From CAWAQA01 sp963784065 (GTDB lineage Bacteria > Acidobacteriota > Vicinamibacteria > Vicinamibacterales > UBA2999), in the NCBI GenBank assembly GCA_963784065.1, contig CAWAQA010000003.1, positions 682,001 to 746,000 of the forward strand: a stretch of 64,000 nucleotides of DNA, in the 5' to 3' direction. The notes under the pieces were generated by a model. It did no database searches and was not told the origin of the DNA. It was given only the letters and a program-made list of their open reading frames with translations. The first letter of the stretch is position 1. Every line of letters starts with the position of its first letter. Shown piece by piece: positions 21,003 to 29,456 of the stretch. The position numbers and the translations under genes were made by a program.

Positions 21003-21668
21003 CGGCGTCGCGCGGGTGCGGGCCGGCGCACCGGCGCCGGCCGGTACTCGAGCATGACGTTGCTGATGATGGCAATGGGCCTGCCCGGCGCGGTGAAGTT
21101 GTCGGTGCCGTCGGGCCCTATCACCGCGAGCTTCTCGCCGAGGATGCTGACGCTGTTCTCCTCGGCGGGGATTGTCAGCGTGATCGTTTCGACGCCGGTG
21201 GGTGCGACCGCTTTGACGCCGCCCGGGCCCGCTCCGCCGCCGACGCGGTCGAGCAGGTCGGTTGTCGTTCCGGAACTCGTTCTGCACGACCGCCCGGGAC
21301 AGCAGGGTGTTGTCCGCGGTCAGCGCGCCGATGGTGGCGGTGTAGCGGCGGTACGCGCGATTGGTCTTCACCAGCTCTTCGGAGTAGGTATGGCGGTTGT
21401 GCAGGTCGAAGGTCAGCGTGACGGGTCCTGTGTGCGGCGGGATCGCGATGACGATGCCACCGGCCGGATCGCGCCCGACAACACGTCGCAGAAGGCGCGT
21501 TTCGTCGTCGATGCCTTCGCCGAGCAGCGACGGGCATTGCAGCACCGCCGGCTCCTTGGTCACCGGCTGCGCCGGAGCGGCGGGCGGGCGGGCGGGCGCG
21601 CGGCGTGTCTGGCCCGGCGCCGGCGCCGCGAACAGGATCAGCAGGAAGAGAACGACGGCAGCACGCAT
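20999..21668 (-). CDS. Secreted protein of unknown function, frameshifted
   Basis: Starts at the ATG at 21668, one base after the folE stop, with a clear signal peptide (MRAAVVLFLLILFAAPAPGQ). The mature part is Pro/Ala-rich and then beta-rich (VTLTFDLHNRHTYSEELVK). The frame shifts near 21275 and continues to a stop at 20999 with LTIPAEENSVSILGEK and AIISNVMLEYRP. It looks like a small periplasmic beta-sandwich protein; no family recognised. Confidence 0.65.
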
Positions 21669-21669
21669 G

Positions 21670-22282
21670 TCAATCGTTGATGCACGCAAGGGCCGCGCCC
21701 GGCGGCAAACCGGCGCCGGCGGCCCGGTGCCGGATCAGTTCGAGGAACTCCATGCGCGTCCGCGCGTTTTCGCGGAACACGCCGAGCATCGCGCTGGTGA
21801 CGGCGAATGAGTTCTGCTTCTCGACGCCGCGCATCGACATGCAGAGATGGGTGCCCTCGCAGACCACCGCCACCCCGAGCGGATCGATCTTCTCGCGAAT
21901 CGTTTCGGCGATCTGGTTCGTCATCCGTTCCTGGATCTGCAGGCGGCGCGCGAACACGTCCACGACCCGCGGAATCTTGCTGAGTCCGATGACCTGCGTC
22001 CGCGGGATGTAGGCCACGTGGCACTTGCCGAAGAACGGCAGCAGGTGGTGCTCGCAGAGGCTGTAGAAGTCGATGTCCCTGACGATCACCATCTCGCTAT
22101 AATCGACCGTGAAGAGGGCATCGTTGAGAACCTCGTCGATGTCCGCGCCGTACCCGCCCGTCAGGAACCGCAGCGCCTGTCTCGACGCGCCGCGGCGTTC
22201 GCGTCAGCCCCTCGCGGGTGGGGTCTTCTCCCATCTCCACGAGCAACTGGCGGATGAGCTCCTCCACCCCCGTATTGTACAT
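21670..22282 (-). CDS. folE: GTP cyclohydrolase I, frameshifted
   Basis: Converts GTP to 7,8-dihydroneopterin triphosphate, the first step of folate synthesis. The N-terminal part reads VEELIRQLLVEMGEDPTREG and R.TPRRVE. After a break near 22195 the rest contains SLCEHHLLPFFGK (zinc-binding Cys/His), HVAYIPRTQVIGLSKI, RLQIQERMT and CEGTHLCMSMRGV (third zinc ligand Cys), all diagnostic. Start may be the ATG at 22282 or the GTG at 22267. Its 5' end lies against, and probably slightly overlaps, the divergent TPR gene. It heads the run through panE. Confidence 0.92.
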
Positions 22283-22966
22283 CCTGCTCTTTTTCGCATC
22301 CGGACTCGGCTACGCGCAGTCCGACGCGGACGCACTCTACCGCGCGCGGGCCACGCGCGGGACAAGCGGAAGCAGCAGCCGCGGCGTGGGAACAGAAGCT
22401 CGAGGCCAACCCGGCTGACTTCGATGCCGCATGGAAGCTGGCGCGCACGATGTACTGGATCGGCACGCACGGCTCTGCCGCCGGCGCGGCAGCCTGCGCT
22501 CGAGCGCGGCGTGGCCGCAGCCCGGCAGGCGGCGGCGCTCGCGCCTGACCGGCCCGAGGGGCACTTCTGGATGGCGGCGAACATGGGCGCACTGGCCGAG
22601 TCGTTCGGAATGCGGCAGGGCCTGCGCTACCGCGGGGCGATCAAGGACGCGCTCGAGACCGTGCTGCGCATCGATCCGGCATTCCAGCAGGGTTCCGCGG
22701 ACCGCGCCCTCGGCCGCTGGTACTACAAGGTGCCCGGCCTCTTCGGCGGCAGCAAGCAGAAGTCGGAGGAGCACCTGCGCAAGTCGCTCACCTACAATCC
22801 GAACAGCACCGCGTCCCGCTTCTTCCTCGCGGAAACGTTGTTCGAGCTCGATCGCGATCGGGAAGCGCGGCAGGAACTGGAGAAGGTGATCGCGGCGCCG
22901 CTCGATCCCGAGTGGGAGCCTGAGGACCGCGACTTCAAGGAACAGGCGCGGCGGCGGCTCAATTGA
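22254..22966 (+). CDS. Secreted TPR protein (TatT-like), frameshifted
   Basis: The likely ATG at 22254 gives a signal peptide (VLYILLFFASGLGYAQ). The frame shifts near 22370 and again near 22490. The mature part has TPR-like helices: ANPADFDAAWKLARTMYW, AAALAPDRPEGHFWMAANMG, GLFGGSKQKSEEHLRKSL and SRFFLAETLFELDRDREAR. The GGSK segment resembles the TRAP-associated T-component group. The stop overlaps the next gene's TTG (TTGA), so they are likely cotranscribed. Start uncertain because it would overlap the divergent folE. Confidence 0.7.
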
Positions 22967-24243
22967 AATTTTCCCACCCTGCTCTGTACGCGCTCCAGCA
23001 CCGCAACTTCCGCCTCATCTGGGCCGGGCTTCTTTTCTCCTTCACCGGTTCCTACATGCAGAACGCGGCGCTGCTGTGGCATGTCTCGCTGCTGGCGCCG
23101 CCGGACCGCAAGGGACTGGCGCTCGGCATGGTCGGGCTCGTGCAGCGTCGTCCCGATCATCGCATTCTCGATGATCGCCGGCGTCATGGCGGACGCGCAC
23201 AACCGGCGGCGCCTGATGCTCGTCACGCAGACCGGCGCCGCATGCGTGGCGGTCGCCCTCGCCCTGGTGACGGCAAACGGGCTTGGCGCGCTCTGGCCGC
23301 TCTATGCGCTGGCGGCGCTCGGCGGCGCGCGTCAACGCGTTCGACCTGCCCGCGCGCCAATCGCTGCTGCCGACGCTCGTCCCCCGCGAGCATCTGCCGA
23401 GCGCCATCAGCCTCAACGCCATCGTCATGCAGAGCGCCGCGGTCGCCGGCCCCGCGCTGGGCGGCATCGTCATCGCGTCGGCGGGCCTGACGTGGGTGTA
23501 CGTCGTGAACGCCGTGTCGTTCGGCTTCGTCATCGCCGGCCTGCTGATGATGCGCGGCGTGCCCGATCGGCCGGACGCGGCGCAGGCGGGCAACGACATC
23601 TCCTGGCGCGCGGCGCGCGAGGGGCTGCATTTCGTCTTCAGCTCGCCGCTCATCCGCTCGACGATGCTGCTCGACTTCTGCGCGACGTTCTTCTCGACAG
23701 GCATGGCACTGCTGCCGATTTTCGCGCAGGACATCCTGCGGATCGGCCCGGGCGGTTACGGATGGCTCTATGCCGCACCAGCCACCGGCGCGGTCGTGAT
23801 GAGCCTGGCGATGGTGCTGCTGACGCATCACATCAAGCGGCGCGGGCCCGTGCTGCTGTGGGCGGTGGTGATCTATGGCGCCGCGACGGTGGGCTTCGGC
23901 CTCTCGCGATCGTTCTGGATCAGCTTTGCGTGCCTCGCGATGACCGGCGCGGCAGACACGGTCAGCGTCGTCATCCGTAACCTCGTGCGCCAGCTCGAAA
24001 CGCCGGACCACCTCCGCGGGCGGATGCTGGGCGTGAACATGGTCTTCGTGCGCGGCGGGCCGGAGCTCGGCGAGCTGGAAGCGGGAGCGGTCGCGAATTG
24101 GATCGGCGCGCCGCTCGCGGTCGATCACCGGCGGTCTCGGCTGCCTTGCCGCGACCGGCTGGATTGCAGCGTCGACACCCCAGCTACGCCGCTATCGGGC
24201 GGAACCGGCGCCCACGACCCGAGCCGTCGCGGCGCGCGGCTGA
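22963..24243 (+). CDS. MFS transporter (EntS/MFS_3 type), frameshifted
   Basis: A ~425-aa, 12-helix major facilitator starting at TTG 22963. Breaks near 23145, 23330 and 24110 are bridged by coherent helices: YMQNAALLWHVSLLA, IIAFSMIAGVMADAHNRR (the MFS loop 2-3 motif), AFDLPARQSLLPTLVPRE and LRGRMLGVNMVFVRGGPELG. The last two are typical of the enterobactin-exporter-like MFS_3 group, so export is likelier than import. The substrate cannot be read from sequence. Confidence 0.85.
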
Positions 24244-24285
24244 GCGTGCCCCGCGGAATCGCATGACCTTGCTGCAGCCATCGCC

Positions 24286-24489
24286 ATGAATCTGGATGCC
24301 ACCTGGCTGTTCCTCTCGTTGATACCGAGCGGGGTCGGGTTCGTCCTCTTCATGTACGGAAAAAAACAGGGCCGGATGCCGCAGCTCGTGGTCGGGCTCC
24401 TGCTGATGGGGTATCCCTATGTGACCAACACCGTAACCACGCTGGTTGGGGTGGGAGTGCTCTCGGCGCGTGCCTTTGGTACGCGCTGA
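24286..24489 (+). CDS. Small two-helix membrane protein
   Basis: 67 aa with two hydrophobic helices (TWLFLSLIPSGVGFVLFMYG and LVVGLLLMGYPYVTNTVTTL) separated by a basic loop (KKQGRM). It resembles widespread unnamed small inner-membrane proteins. Followed at once by palindromic repeats that may end transcription. Confidence 0.7.
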   Translation: MNLDATWLFLSLIPSGVGFVLFMYGKKQGRMPQLVVGLLLMGYPYVTNTVTTLVGVGVLSARAFGTR

Positions 24490-24540
24490 GGCTCGGGTGG
24501 TAGCCACAAGGCATGGGCCGAAGCCGGCCTCGTCCATGCC

Positions 24541-24655
24541 CGGCCGGCGCCAGCCGGCCCCACGTACGCTTCGTAGGGGCCGGCTTCAGCCGGCCCAACA
24601 TCCCCGAAGTACGTTTTCGCAGGGGACGGCTTCAGCCGGCCCGACATGCCCGGAG
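24541..24655. repeat. Dispersed palindromic repeat, three clustered copies
   Basis: GGCTTCAGCCGGCCC-type palindromes occur at about 24541, 24578 and 24625, joined by a related spacer (cgaagtacgttttcgca). They lie between the small membrane gene and the convergent gene ending at 24660, where they can serve as a bidirectional terminator. Confidence 0.75.
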
Positions 24656-24659
24656 CCGG

Positions 24660-25427
24660 CTAACTGGCTTCGCACGCCGTCGGAGTCCACGGCGTGTCGG
24701 CGACCTTCTTGAAGTGCGAGCTGCGCGCGAAGCGCGAGGTCAGGTAGCGCGGGTCCTGGACGACGGTCGTCACGAGGAGCCACTGGTCGCCGTTCGGCTC
24801 GCTGGTGCGGTTGAAGTACTCGGTCACGACCGCGTTTTCGCTGTACGGCACACCGTTCTTCTGCAGGTAGCCGGGGCGCATGCCGGTCGTGACGACGCGG
24901 AGCGAGCCCCCGCGCGCGGGCCCGCTGCCGCGATCTCCACCGCCGCCCGCGAACTGCCAGTTCGCGACAGATGTGCCCTGCCACGTTTTCTCACCGGTGG
25001 CCGATGCCGGCCGGCCGAAGACGAAACGCCGCGTCTGGGTGCCCGCCTCCGTTTCCACTTTGAGCGTGGCGTCGTTCTCCCACGAGAGCCGCACGCGGCC
25101 GGGCGCACGCATGATCGCGGCGGCGCCATAGGAACGGCACTGTTCGCCGGCGGCGGTGTCGCGGGCCGGATCCCATGCGTCGGCGATCTTCCGCGCTTCG
25201 GCGTTCAGCGGGATGCTGGGGTAATCCCCCTTCGGCGGCGTCATCATGCGCCAGCGCCAGTCCTCGGTCACCACCGACACCCAGGTGCCGGTGAGGTCGA
25301 TCGGTGACTGCGCGCGCGGCGTCGGCGGCGCCGCGGGCGGTCCGCCGCCCTGCGGCGCCTGCGCGCCGTAAGCGAGGGCGCCGAGCGCCAGGACCAGTCC
25401 AATCGTTCCCGTGATGATTCTCGTCAT
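24660..25427 (-). CDS. Secreted protein of unknown function
   Basis: About 255 aa from the ATG at 25427, with a signal peptide (TGTIGLVLALGALAYGA) and a Pro/Gly-rich linker. The mature part begins DLTGTWVSVVTEDWRWRM and ends with TEYFNRTSEPNGDQWLLVTT and DPRYLTSRFARSSHFKK. It shares layout with the gene at 26640-27539 (DFSGEWAPR, later an LTV segment and DPVYLTEPF). The two therefore appear to be paralogues of a family of secreted beta-rich proteins without known function. Confidence 0.7.
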   Translation of the reverse strand: MTRIITGTIGLVLALGALAYGAQAPQGGGPPAAPPTPRAQSPIDLTGTWVSVVTEDWRWRMMTPPKGDYPSIPLNAEARKIADAWDPARDTAAGEQCRSYGAAAIMRAPGRVRLSWENDATLKVETEAGTQTRRFVFGRPASATGEKTWQGTSVANWQFAGGGGDRGSGPARGGSLRVVTTGMRPGYLQKNGVPYSENAVVTEYFNRTSEPNGDQWLLVTTVVQDPRYLTSRFARSSHFKKVADTPWTPTACEAS

Positions 25428-25467
25428 GACCACTGCGTCTCAGCCGATTCAGTGTGTGACCATGCCA

Positions 25468-26577
25468 CTACTCCGTGCGGCCGTCCCGGCTGCCGGCGGG
25501 CGCGCTCGCTGCCGGGCTCAGGCTGCGGTAGACCGCCTCGATGAACATGTCGGTCGTCCAGAACCCCGTCGTCGCGCCGTAGCGCGGGTCGTAGTCCGCC
25601 GTGGGCCTGGCGGCCTTCACCTGCTCGAGCGTCATGCCCTTGCGCACCATGTCCTGGACGCGATCGCGGATGATCGTCGTCATGTCGCGGTAGTAGGCGA
25701 CGTCGGCCGAGTCGGAGAGCCGGCCGTGGCCGGGGATGATCATCGTGCCGCCCTCGGTGCGGAACTCGGCCACGGACATGTCGAGGATGCGGTTCAGCGC
25801 GTCGATGACGCCGTTGATGCTGCCGCCGCGCTGCAGGTCGATGATCGGGTAGCTCGTGGTCAGGTAGATGTCTCCGGCCGCGATCACGTCGGACCCGCGG
25901 AAATAGACGATGCTGTCGCCGTCGCTGTGCGCGGCGGGCTGGTGCAGGAGCTGGATCCCTTCGCCGTTGAAGAAGTGGCTCAGCTTCATGCCGTCGGTGT
26001 AGTAGGTGTCGGTCGGCTGCGCGTCGAAGGGCGTCGCCGGCTGGCCGGCCGGCGGCGTCGTCATCCGCTGCAGCACGTGCTCATGCGCCAGAATGGCGGC
26101 GCCCTCGCCGGCGTCCGCGATATTGCCGGCGACGTTGCCGCCGGTGAAGGTCCTGCCGGCCTTGCGCAGCTTCTGGTTGCCGCCGACGTGATCGGGATGC
26201 ACGTGGGTGTTGACGATGTAGCGGATCGGTTTGACCGGTGCGTTCGGATCGCGATCGGGAAGCACCGTCGAGCGTGTCTCGGCGCCGAACTTCGGCGCCA
26301 GCGACTCGAGCACGTCGAGGCGATCGTCCACGCGCCGCTGCAGTTGCTGGATCGCGGCGAGCACGCGGTCGGCGTTCTGCGCGAGGCCGGCATCGACCAT
26401 CAGCACACCGTCCTTGCCCACCGACAGCGTGATGTTGCCGCCGGCGCCGGCGAGCATGTAGACGTTGCCGCGCACCGGCACGATCTGCAGCTCGGGCTGC
26501 GCCTGCTGCTGCGCCGACCCGGCGGCGGTCATGGCCAGCACCGCGGTGGCCGCGAGAACGAACCCGTGTTTCATCAT
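25468..26577 (-). CDS. Secreted metallo-beta-lactamase-fold hydrolase
   Basis: About 369 aa from the ATG at 26577 with a signal peptide (LAATAVLAMTAAGSAQ). Metal-binding motif NTHVHPDHVGG (HxHxDH), a later AAHSDGDSIVYF and AAGDIYLTTSYP supply the other histidine and bridging Asp, and IIPGHGRLS is the final metal ligand. The organisation fits quinoprotein-relay/SoxH-like or B1-like MBL-fold proteins; substrate unknown. Flanked by the two related secreted proteins, suggesting a shared process. Confidence 0.85.
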   Translation of the reverse strand: MMKHGFVLAATAVLAMTAAGSAQQQAQPELQIVPVRGNVYMLAGAGGNITLSVGKDGVLMVDAGLAQNADRVLAAIQQLQRRVDDRLDVLESLAPKFGAETRSTVLPDRDPNAPVKPIRYIVNTHVHPDHVGGNQKLRKAGRTFTGGNVAGNIADAGEGAAILAHEHVLQRMTTPPAGQPATPFDAQPTDTYYTDGMKLSHFFNGEGIQLLHQPAAHSDGDSIVYFRGSDVIAAGDIYLTTSYPIIDLQRGGSINGVIDALNRILDMSVAEFRTEGGTMIIPGHGRLSDSADVAYYRDMTTIIRDRVQDMVRKGMTLEQVKAARPTADYDPRYGATTGFWTTDMFIEAVYRSLSPAASAPAGSRDGRTE

Positions 26578-26597
26578 GAGAGGTGTCCTCTTCACTC

Positions 26598-26620
26598 CCT
26601 TCCGGCTGAAGCCGGAAGCC
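26598..26620. repeat. Dispersed palindromic repeat (short-arm type)
   Basis: TTCCGGCTGAAGCCGGAA is a near-perfect palindrome in the 62-bp gap upstream of the MBL gene. The same core recurs at 27552-27571 and 59677-59697. Confidence 0.8.
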
Positions 26621-26639
26621 GCGATCTTCGGTCGTCGCA

Positions 26640-27539
26640 TCACTCCTGGCCGGTGCGGCGCTGCTGGGCGGGCGCCGGGGGCGGCGCCGGCGGCAACGGC
26701 ATCGAGCGCATCTTGAGCCGGAAGTCGGGATACATCGTCTCCGCGCCGCCGCGCGTCGCGTCGACCGGGATCCTGTGGCGGATCGCGAACTCCGTCATGT
26801 AGGGGTTCGTCCCCGGCAGGAAGTGCGGAACCTGCCCCTTCGCGCGATCGATCTCCTGCACGATGCCGCAGGGATACGGCGGGATGTTCTGGTTCACGTT
26901 CAGCTCGTAGTCCGTCGTGCGGACGAACGGCTCGGTCAGGTACACAGGGTCGTACACGATCGTCATCACGGTCAGGAAATCGCCGTTCCTGATCCAGCGC
27001 TCGCTCAGCGTGGCCTTGTCGCTGCGCGGCAGGCCGTTGCGGCGCAGGTACCCTTCCTTGAGATGCGTCGTCGTGATGACCAGCGTGTCCCCTTCCCATT
27101 TTCCCGACGAGAAGCCGGCCCAGGTGTGGAGCGCGTTCTCTGACGGATGCTGGCGGCCGTCGAGATAGATCGGCCGATCCACCGAGCGCAGCCATTCGGC
27201 GTGGTACGCCGTGATCTCGCGCGAGACGGGATCGACCTCCTTCGAGATGCGCAGGTTCGACGGCCCGCGCCAGATGTAGTCGGCGGAATGCGGCCGGCAC
27301 TGCCATTCGGGCAGCGTCTGGATCGACGCGTCCCACGCCGTGGCCCGCAGCCGCGCCGCGTCGCTGATCGGAACGCCGAGGAAGTCGCCCAGCTCCGGTC
27401 CTGGCACGCGCTCCGGCTGGTCTTCCCAGAAGCGGGGCGCCCACTCTCCGGAGAAATCGACCTGGGCGAACGCCGGTACGCCGACCAGGAGGGCGGCGAC
27501 GAACGCGAAGCCAGCCACGATTCGATTGAACGTTCTCAT
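26640..27539 (-). CDS. Secreted protein of unknown function, paralogue of the 24660 gene
   Basis: About 299 aa from the ATG at 27539 with GAGG five bases upstream. An upstream in-frame extension would translate the palindromic repeat and is rejected. Signal peptide (IVAGFAFVAALLVGVPAFA) and mature start DFSGEWAPRFWEDQPER. Internal features: WEGDTLVITTTHLKEGYLRR, WIRNGDFLTVMTIVYDPVYL and a C-terminal Pro-rich tail. The GEWxxR and GDxLVxxTTHxKxGYxRRNG segments occur in an uncharacterised group of Acidobacteriota secreted proteins. Confidence 0.75.
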   Translation of the reverse strand: MRTFNRIVAGFAFVAALLVGVPAFAQVDFSGEWAPRFWEDQPERVPGPELGDFLGVPISDAARLRATAWDASIQTLPEWQCRPHSADYIWRGPSNLRISKEVDPVSREITAYHAEWLRSVDRPIYLDGRQHPSENALHTWAGFSSGKWEGDTLVITTTHLKEGYLRRNGLPRSDKATLSERWIRNGDFLTVMTIVYDPVYLTEPFVRTTDYELNVNQNIPPYPCGIVQEIDRAKGQVPHFLPGTNPYMTEFAIRHRIPVDATRGGAETMYPDFRLKMRSMPLPPAPPPAPAQQRRTGQE

Positions 27540-27550
27540 AACGCCTCGTT

Positions 27551-27573
27551 CCTTCCGGCTGAAGCCGGAAGCC
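27551..27573. repeat. Dispersed palindromic repeat (short-arm type)
   Basis: CTTCCGGCTGAAGCCGGAAG lies between the MetE-like gene end and the secreted protein gene start. It is the same core as at 26600 and 59677. Confidence 0.8.
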
Positions 27574-27584
27574 ACCCCGTCAAC

Positions 27585-28616
27585 TTACACCGCCGCGCCG
27601 AGCTCCTGACGCACGATGCGCGCGCCGTCCACCATCGCGCGCATCTTGCCATCCGCGACCTCGCGAGGCAGGTACTTCATCCCGCAGTCGGTGGCCACCA
27701 CGATGTTCTCCGGCGCCACATACGGCAGCGCCCGGCGGATCCGCGCCGCCACGGTCTCCCCGCTCTCCACGCTCATGTCGGAGAGATCGATCACGCCGAG
27801 GAGGATCTGCTTGCCCGGCAGGGACGTCAGCACCGAGCAATCGAGGTTCGATTGCGCCGTCTCGATCGACACCTGGCCGCAGCTGCATCCGGACAGCTCG
27901 GGAAGGAACGAGTAGCCCGACGGCCGCTCGTGGATGATGGCCGCGTAGCCGAAACAGATGTGCACGCAGGTCGTGCCGGTGATGCCCTCGAGCGCGCGAT
28001 TGAGCGCGCGCAGCCCATGCAGCCGCGCCTTCTCGGGCCGCGCCTGCATGTACGGCTCATCGATCTGCACAACGTCGGCGCCGGCCGCGAAGAGATCCCG
28101 GATCTCCTCGTTGACGGCCGCAGCATAGTCCATCGCCATCTCGTCTTCGGACGTGTAGAAATCGTTCTGCGCCTGCTGCGACATCGTGAACGGTCCCGGC
28201 ACGGTGATCTTGATCTTCTTCCGCGTGTGCGAGCGGAGGAACTTCACGTCCTCCACTTCCACCGCGTGCCGCCGCCGGATCCTCCCGGTGACACGGGGCA
28301 CCGGGTTCGGATGACCGGACCGGTCGAGCGCACTGCCCGGGTTGTCGAGGTCCACGCCCTCGAGCGCCGTCGCGAAACGGTTCGAGTAGCTCTCGCGCCG
28401 AATCTCGCCATCGGTGATGATATCCAGCCCCGCGTCCTCCTGGGCCTTGATGGCGAGAATCGTGGCGTCGGCCTGCGCCTCGGCGAGGAACTGCTCGGGA
28501 ACCCGCCAGAGCTCCTTCGCGCGCACACGCGGCGGGAACCGCTTCGCGAGCTTGGCGCGATCGATCAGCCACTCGGGCTGGGGATAGCTGCCCACAAGTG
28601 TGGTCGGAAACAGCAT
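27585..28616 (-). CDS. Cobalamin-independent methionine synthase-like protein (catalytic core only)
   Basis: About 343 aa, matching the C-terminal zinc barrel of MetE without the N-terminal half. Motifs: FPTTLVGSYPQP at the N-terminus, DIITDGEIRRESY, VPGPFTM, VVQIDEPYMQARPEK, VHICFGY (His and Cys zinc ligands) and ATDCGMKYLPR (second Cys). Such core-only proteins transfer methyl groups from small donors to a thiol, and several are not methionine synthases. The ATG at 28616 shares its A with the upstream stop (TGATG). Its place at the end of an aromatic-acid operon suggests disposal of a methyl group, for example from a methoxylated substrate; this is inference. Confidence 0.85.
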   Translation of the reverse strand: MLFPTTLVGSYPQPEWLIDRAKLAKRFPPRVRAKELWRVPEQFLAEAQADATILAIKAQEDAGLDIITDGEIRRESYSNRFATALEGVDLDNPGSALDRSGHPNPVPRVTGRIRRRHAVEVEDVKFLRSHTRKKIKITVPGPFTMSQQAQNDFYTSEDEMAMDYAAAVNEEIRDLFAAGADVVQIDEPYMQARPEKARLHGLRALNRALEGITGTTCVHICFGYAAIIHERPSGYSFLPELSGCSCGQVSIETAQSNLDCSVLTSLPGKQILLGVIDLSDMSVESGETVAARIRRALPYVAPENIVVATDCGMKYLPREVADGKMRAMVDGARIVRQELGAAV

Positions 28617-29368
28617 CAATACTTTCCGGAGAGAAGCGCGCCACCGTTCGGCACGTGGGTGTTCAAGTCGAGCTTCCTGAGCATCTGGTAGGTCGTGGCG
28701 ATCGCGGCCGAAATGACGGGCAGACCGCACTCGTCCTGAACGTGCTGCACCGCCGCGAGCGACGGCATCTGCACGCAGGAGGAAAGGACGATGGCGTCGG
28801 CCCCTTCGAGGTTCAAGTCCTTGTAGATGGTGCACAGCGCCATCGGGTCGCGGCGCCCCACCTCGAGATTATCGGGGATCTCGAGGGCAATCCTGTCCAC
28901 GACCTCGATACCCTCGGCCCCGATGTACTCGGCCACCATCTGCGTCAGCGGTTCCACGTACGGCGCCACCATGGCGATCCGTTTCGCGCCGATCGTCTTG
29001 AGGCCGTCGACCAGCGCGCCCGCGCTCGTGACGACCGGTGCCGGATGCCCTTCCCTGCGGGTGACCTCATGCAGCCGGCGCTCGGAGACACAGTGATAAC
29101 CCTTGCCCATGCTCATGATGGCCACGAGGCAGGCGTATCCGAGCACGTCCACGTCGGCGTCGGCCAGCTCCGCGGCACAGCGATCGGAGTCCGCGTCCAT
29201 CGCCGCGAGCTCCTCCTTCGTGACCTTCTTCATGCGCATGCGGCTCGAATGGAACGTGAACCGCTCGGGCGACACGGCTTCACGCGAGCGAAGCAGCGCC
29301 GGAATCTCGGTCTCCATCGTCGTGTTCGAGCTCGGGACAATCTGCCCGATGCGGTACGGTCGTGACAT
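28616..29368 (-). CDS. Maleate isomerase-like Asp/Glu racemase superfamily protein
   Basis: 250 aa from the ATG at 29368. The N-terminus RIGQIVPSSNTTMETEIPAL and FTFHSSRMRM are close to maleate cis-trans isomerases and arylmalonate-decarboxylase-like enzymes. The two catalytic cysteines are expected in LGYACLVAIMSMG and VLSSCVQMPSL. Maleate isomerase converts maleate to fumarate. Maleate is the hydrolysis product of maleylpyruvate, so the enzyme fits a gentisate route in which ring-cleavage product is hydrolysed before isomerisation. Coupled to the MetE-like gene by a one-base overlap. Confidence 0.82.
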   Translation of the reverse strand: MSRPYRIGQIVPSSNTTMETEIPALLRSREAVSPERFTFHSSRMRMKKVTKEELAAMDADSDRCAAELADADVDVLGYACLVAIMSMGKGYHCVSERRLHEVTRREGHPAPVVTSAGALVDGLKTIGAKRIAMVAPYVEPLTQMVAEYIGAEGIEVVDRIALEIPDNLEVGRRDPMALCTIYKDLNLEGADAIVLSSCVQMPSLAAVQHVQDECGLPVISAAIATTYQMLRKLDLNTHVPNGGALLSGKY

Positions 29369-29384
29369 GCAGTTCCTGGATTGC

Positions 29385-29455
29385 GGGCCGGCTGAAGCCG
29401 GCCCCTGCGAGCGGGTTCGTAGCACGTTGTCGCAGGGGCCGGCTTCAGCCGGCCC
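29385..29455. repeat. 26-bp perfect inverted repeat made of two palindromic elements
   Basis: The arm at 29385-29410 is the exact reverse complement of 29430-29455, and each arm is itself palindromic around GCCGGCTGAAGCCGGC. It lies in the 88-bp gap between the gentisate dioxygenase and maleate isomerase genes, within an apparent operon. Confidence 0.9.
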
Positions 29456-29456
29456 T

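Noticed and set aside
25468..27444. One 658-codon secreted hydrolase
   Set aside because: The first ~290 codons are a shadow of the 26640-27539 gene. The hydrolase begins at its own signal peptide at 26577.
26640..27575. Longer start for the secreted protein (MASGFSRK...)
   Set aside because: The extra residues translate the palindromic repeat. The ATG at 27539 has a GAGG site and begins the signal peptide.
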